Under the pieces are notes generated by a model. That model saw nothing but the letters and a program-made list of their open reading frames with translations. It did no database searches and was not told the DNA's origin. From COE1 sp965114465 (GTDB lineage: Bacteria; Bacillota; Clostridia; Lachnospirales; Lachnospiraceae), in assembly GCA_965114465.1 (NCBI GenBank), contig CBCOYO010000001.1, positions 1-64,000 on the forward strand: a stretch of DNA of 64,000 nt. The letters are read 5' to 3'. Position numbers and translations under genes: made by a program. Positions 63,023 to 64,000 of the stretch are shown here, piece after piece; position 1 is the stretch's first letter; each line of letters opens with the position of its first letter.

Positions 63023-64000
63023 TCATTCAGCATCTATCGCCTCTACAACGTTCATCCGTGCAATTGTCCGAAGCGGCACAGCGGTTGCTGCAAGGCAGGC
63101 GATTACGGACACGCACGCTGCTTCCAAAATAGGCACAATTGGCACTGGCGCAAGCTTCAGACTGTCGGTTGCTGCCGCCTGAATAAAAATCGTACAAATA
63201 TATCCGCTCACAGCACCAATCCCCGACGCAATCAGTCCGTAATAAGCGCCTTCCCATAAAAATGTTCGATACAGGCTTGCGGCGCTCATTCCAATTGCAC
63301 GCTGCATTCCAATTTCATTGACACGGGTATGGATATTCGTGTAAACAGTGTTAATAATATTCAGCACGCCAATCAGCCCGATAAACAATATCAGTCCCCA
63401 ACTTAACAGCCGAATCTGTGCGAAGCTTTCTGCCAGTTCCTTATCTGTGACACGGTATGACAGCCAATGTGTTCCTGCATTTCCCTCGCACCATTGATCC
63501 AGCCATTCTTCAAATATTTGTTCGTCTGCATCCGGTTTTAAAATAGGATACATTTCTGCATACAACGTTTTTCCTGTTATTTTATTGTATACAGACTCTG
63601 CCACTATAGCTTGCACACCATTGATAAAACCGCTGTTATTTATCATAATCGCTGCATCTGTTATGCCTGCAACACGCAGTTCCACCCCGTTTATTGTAAT
63701 CCGATCGCCTGACTGCAATTCTGTAGTCGTTACGTTCTGTCCTTCAAAGGAAAAAGGGATTGGATTTTTTATAATACAAGCTTTGCCGTTTTTTAAATCT
63801 TCTAAATCCTGTGCGCTTAACCCTGATACATAATTTTCCAGCCATGCTTCATTTAATGATGCAATTTGCAGCGTTTCCCATGACTGTAGTGCAAGGTTGT
63901 TTTCTATAGGTACATTGCCATCTTGATTGGATTCATAGATTGTTAGTTTTGCAGCACGCATATTTGCAACCATTTCATTTTCTGCCAACTGCTGCATTGC
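63023..64000 (-). CDS. FtsX/MacB-type ABC transporter permease (partial)
   Basis: The C-terminal 325 or so residues of a permease whose 5' part continues past the window edge. An extracellular loop domain (about the first 190 residues) is followed by a membrane helix (WGLILFIGLIGVLNIINTVY), the FtsX-type block NEIGMQRAIGMSAASLYRTF and two further helices (GLIASGIGAVSGYICTIF, ACVSVIACLAATAVPL). It ends at MNVVEAIDAE. Such permeases pair with an ABC ATPase, probably outside the window, and often export peptides or lipoproteins or act in antimicrobial resistance. Confidence 0.85.
   Translation of the reverse strand, partial: AMQQLAENEMVANMRAAKLTIYESNQDGNVPIENNLALQSWETLQIASLNEAWLENYVSGLSAQDLEDLKNGKACIIKNPIPFSFEGQNVTTTELQSGDRITINGVELRVAGITDAAIMINNSGFINGVQAIVAESVYNKITGKTLYAEMYPILKPDADEQIFEEWLDQWCEGNAGTHWLSYRVTDKELAESFAQIRLLSWGLILFIGLIGVLNIINTVYTNIHTRVNEIGMQRAIGMSAASLYRTFLWEGAYYGLIASGIGAVSGYICTIFIQAAATDSLKLAPVPIVPILEAACVSVIACLAATAVPLRTIARMNVVEAIDAE

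Noticed and set aside
1..64000. tRNA or rRNA genes
   Set aside because: No cloverleaf with the TTCGA/GGTTC arms and no rRNA-like sequence was noticed on reading; a tRNAscan or Infernal run would be decisive.

Overview
The window looks like a draft-assembly contig from a strictly anaerobic, low-GC Gram-positive gut bacterium of the Clostridia, most likely Lachnospiraceae. The evidence is a four-subunit pyruvate:ferredoxin oxidoreductase (porCDAB), an oxygen-sensitive class III ribonucleotide reductase (nrdD), several protein families typical of Lachnospiraceae (a DUF6062-like protein, a DUF6382/FHA protein, a DUF3160 lipoprotein), strong Shine-Dalgarno sites and near-consensus TTGACA/TATAAT promoters. 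A run of 10 Ns sits inside a giant gene and an apparent frameshift lies near the left edge, so some breaks may be assembly artefacts.

Layout. 1-4.7 kb: a frameshifted membrane-anchored protein, a 60-aa protein, and an MBOAT acyltransferase + SGNH esterase operon that probably O-acylates a surface polymer. 4.7-7.3 kb: clpB. 7.8-12.4 kb: a hypothetical gene, then (minus strand) porC-porD-porA-porB followed closely by two small genes, one a retropepsin-like aspartic protease. 12.4-16.2 kb: an FHA gene pair, a triple 88-bp structured tandem repeat, guaB and a membrane protein. 16.4-22 kb: a membrane protein, a PfkB-fold kinase with an altered catalytic motif, a secreted nuclease, a DUF6062-like protein, a TetR regulator and an Asp-rich membrane protein. 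22-30 kb: HAD phosphatase, glnS, pyrF, nrdD with a fused thioredoxin-like domain and upstream NrdR boxes, and a TPR lipoprotein. 30-33 kb: a BlaR1/MecI-like sensor-repressor pair. 33.4-50.7 kb: two adjacent giant secreted GH13 enzymes (2526 aa pullulanase; about 3190 aa amylase-pullulanase) with starch-binding modules, FIVAR repeats and MBG-like repeats. 51.3-54.3 kb: a two-component system and a Nudix-phosphatase fusion. 54.7-59.8 kb: DUF3160 lipoprotein, CapA-like protein, and an SPFH protein with a ribbon-helix-helix protein. 60.2-60.6 kb: a type III toxin-antitoxin locus (ToxI-like RNA repeats, terminator, truncated ToxN). 60.8-64 kb: XRE regulator, Nudix hydrolase, several palindromic elements and the end of an FtsX-type permease.

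The most unusual content is not in the metabolic genes. It is (i) the compact or decaying type III toxin-antitoxin module; (ii) several families of palindromic intergenic repeats with two to four copies each in this one window, here called A (about 98 bp), B (about 104 bp), C (143-160 bp, modular) and D (80-90 nt, two-stem with compensatory changes, beside terminators and once inside a starch-enzyme leader); and (iii) the tandem giant amylases. The 10-N gap in the larger one is flanked by the same 7-bp word. Merging that word restores an uninterrupted frame of exactly 3191 codons.
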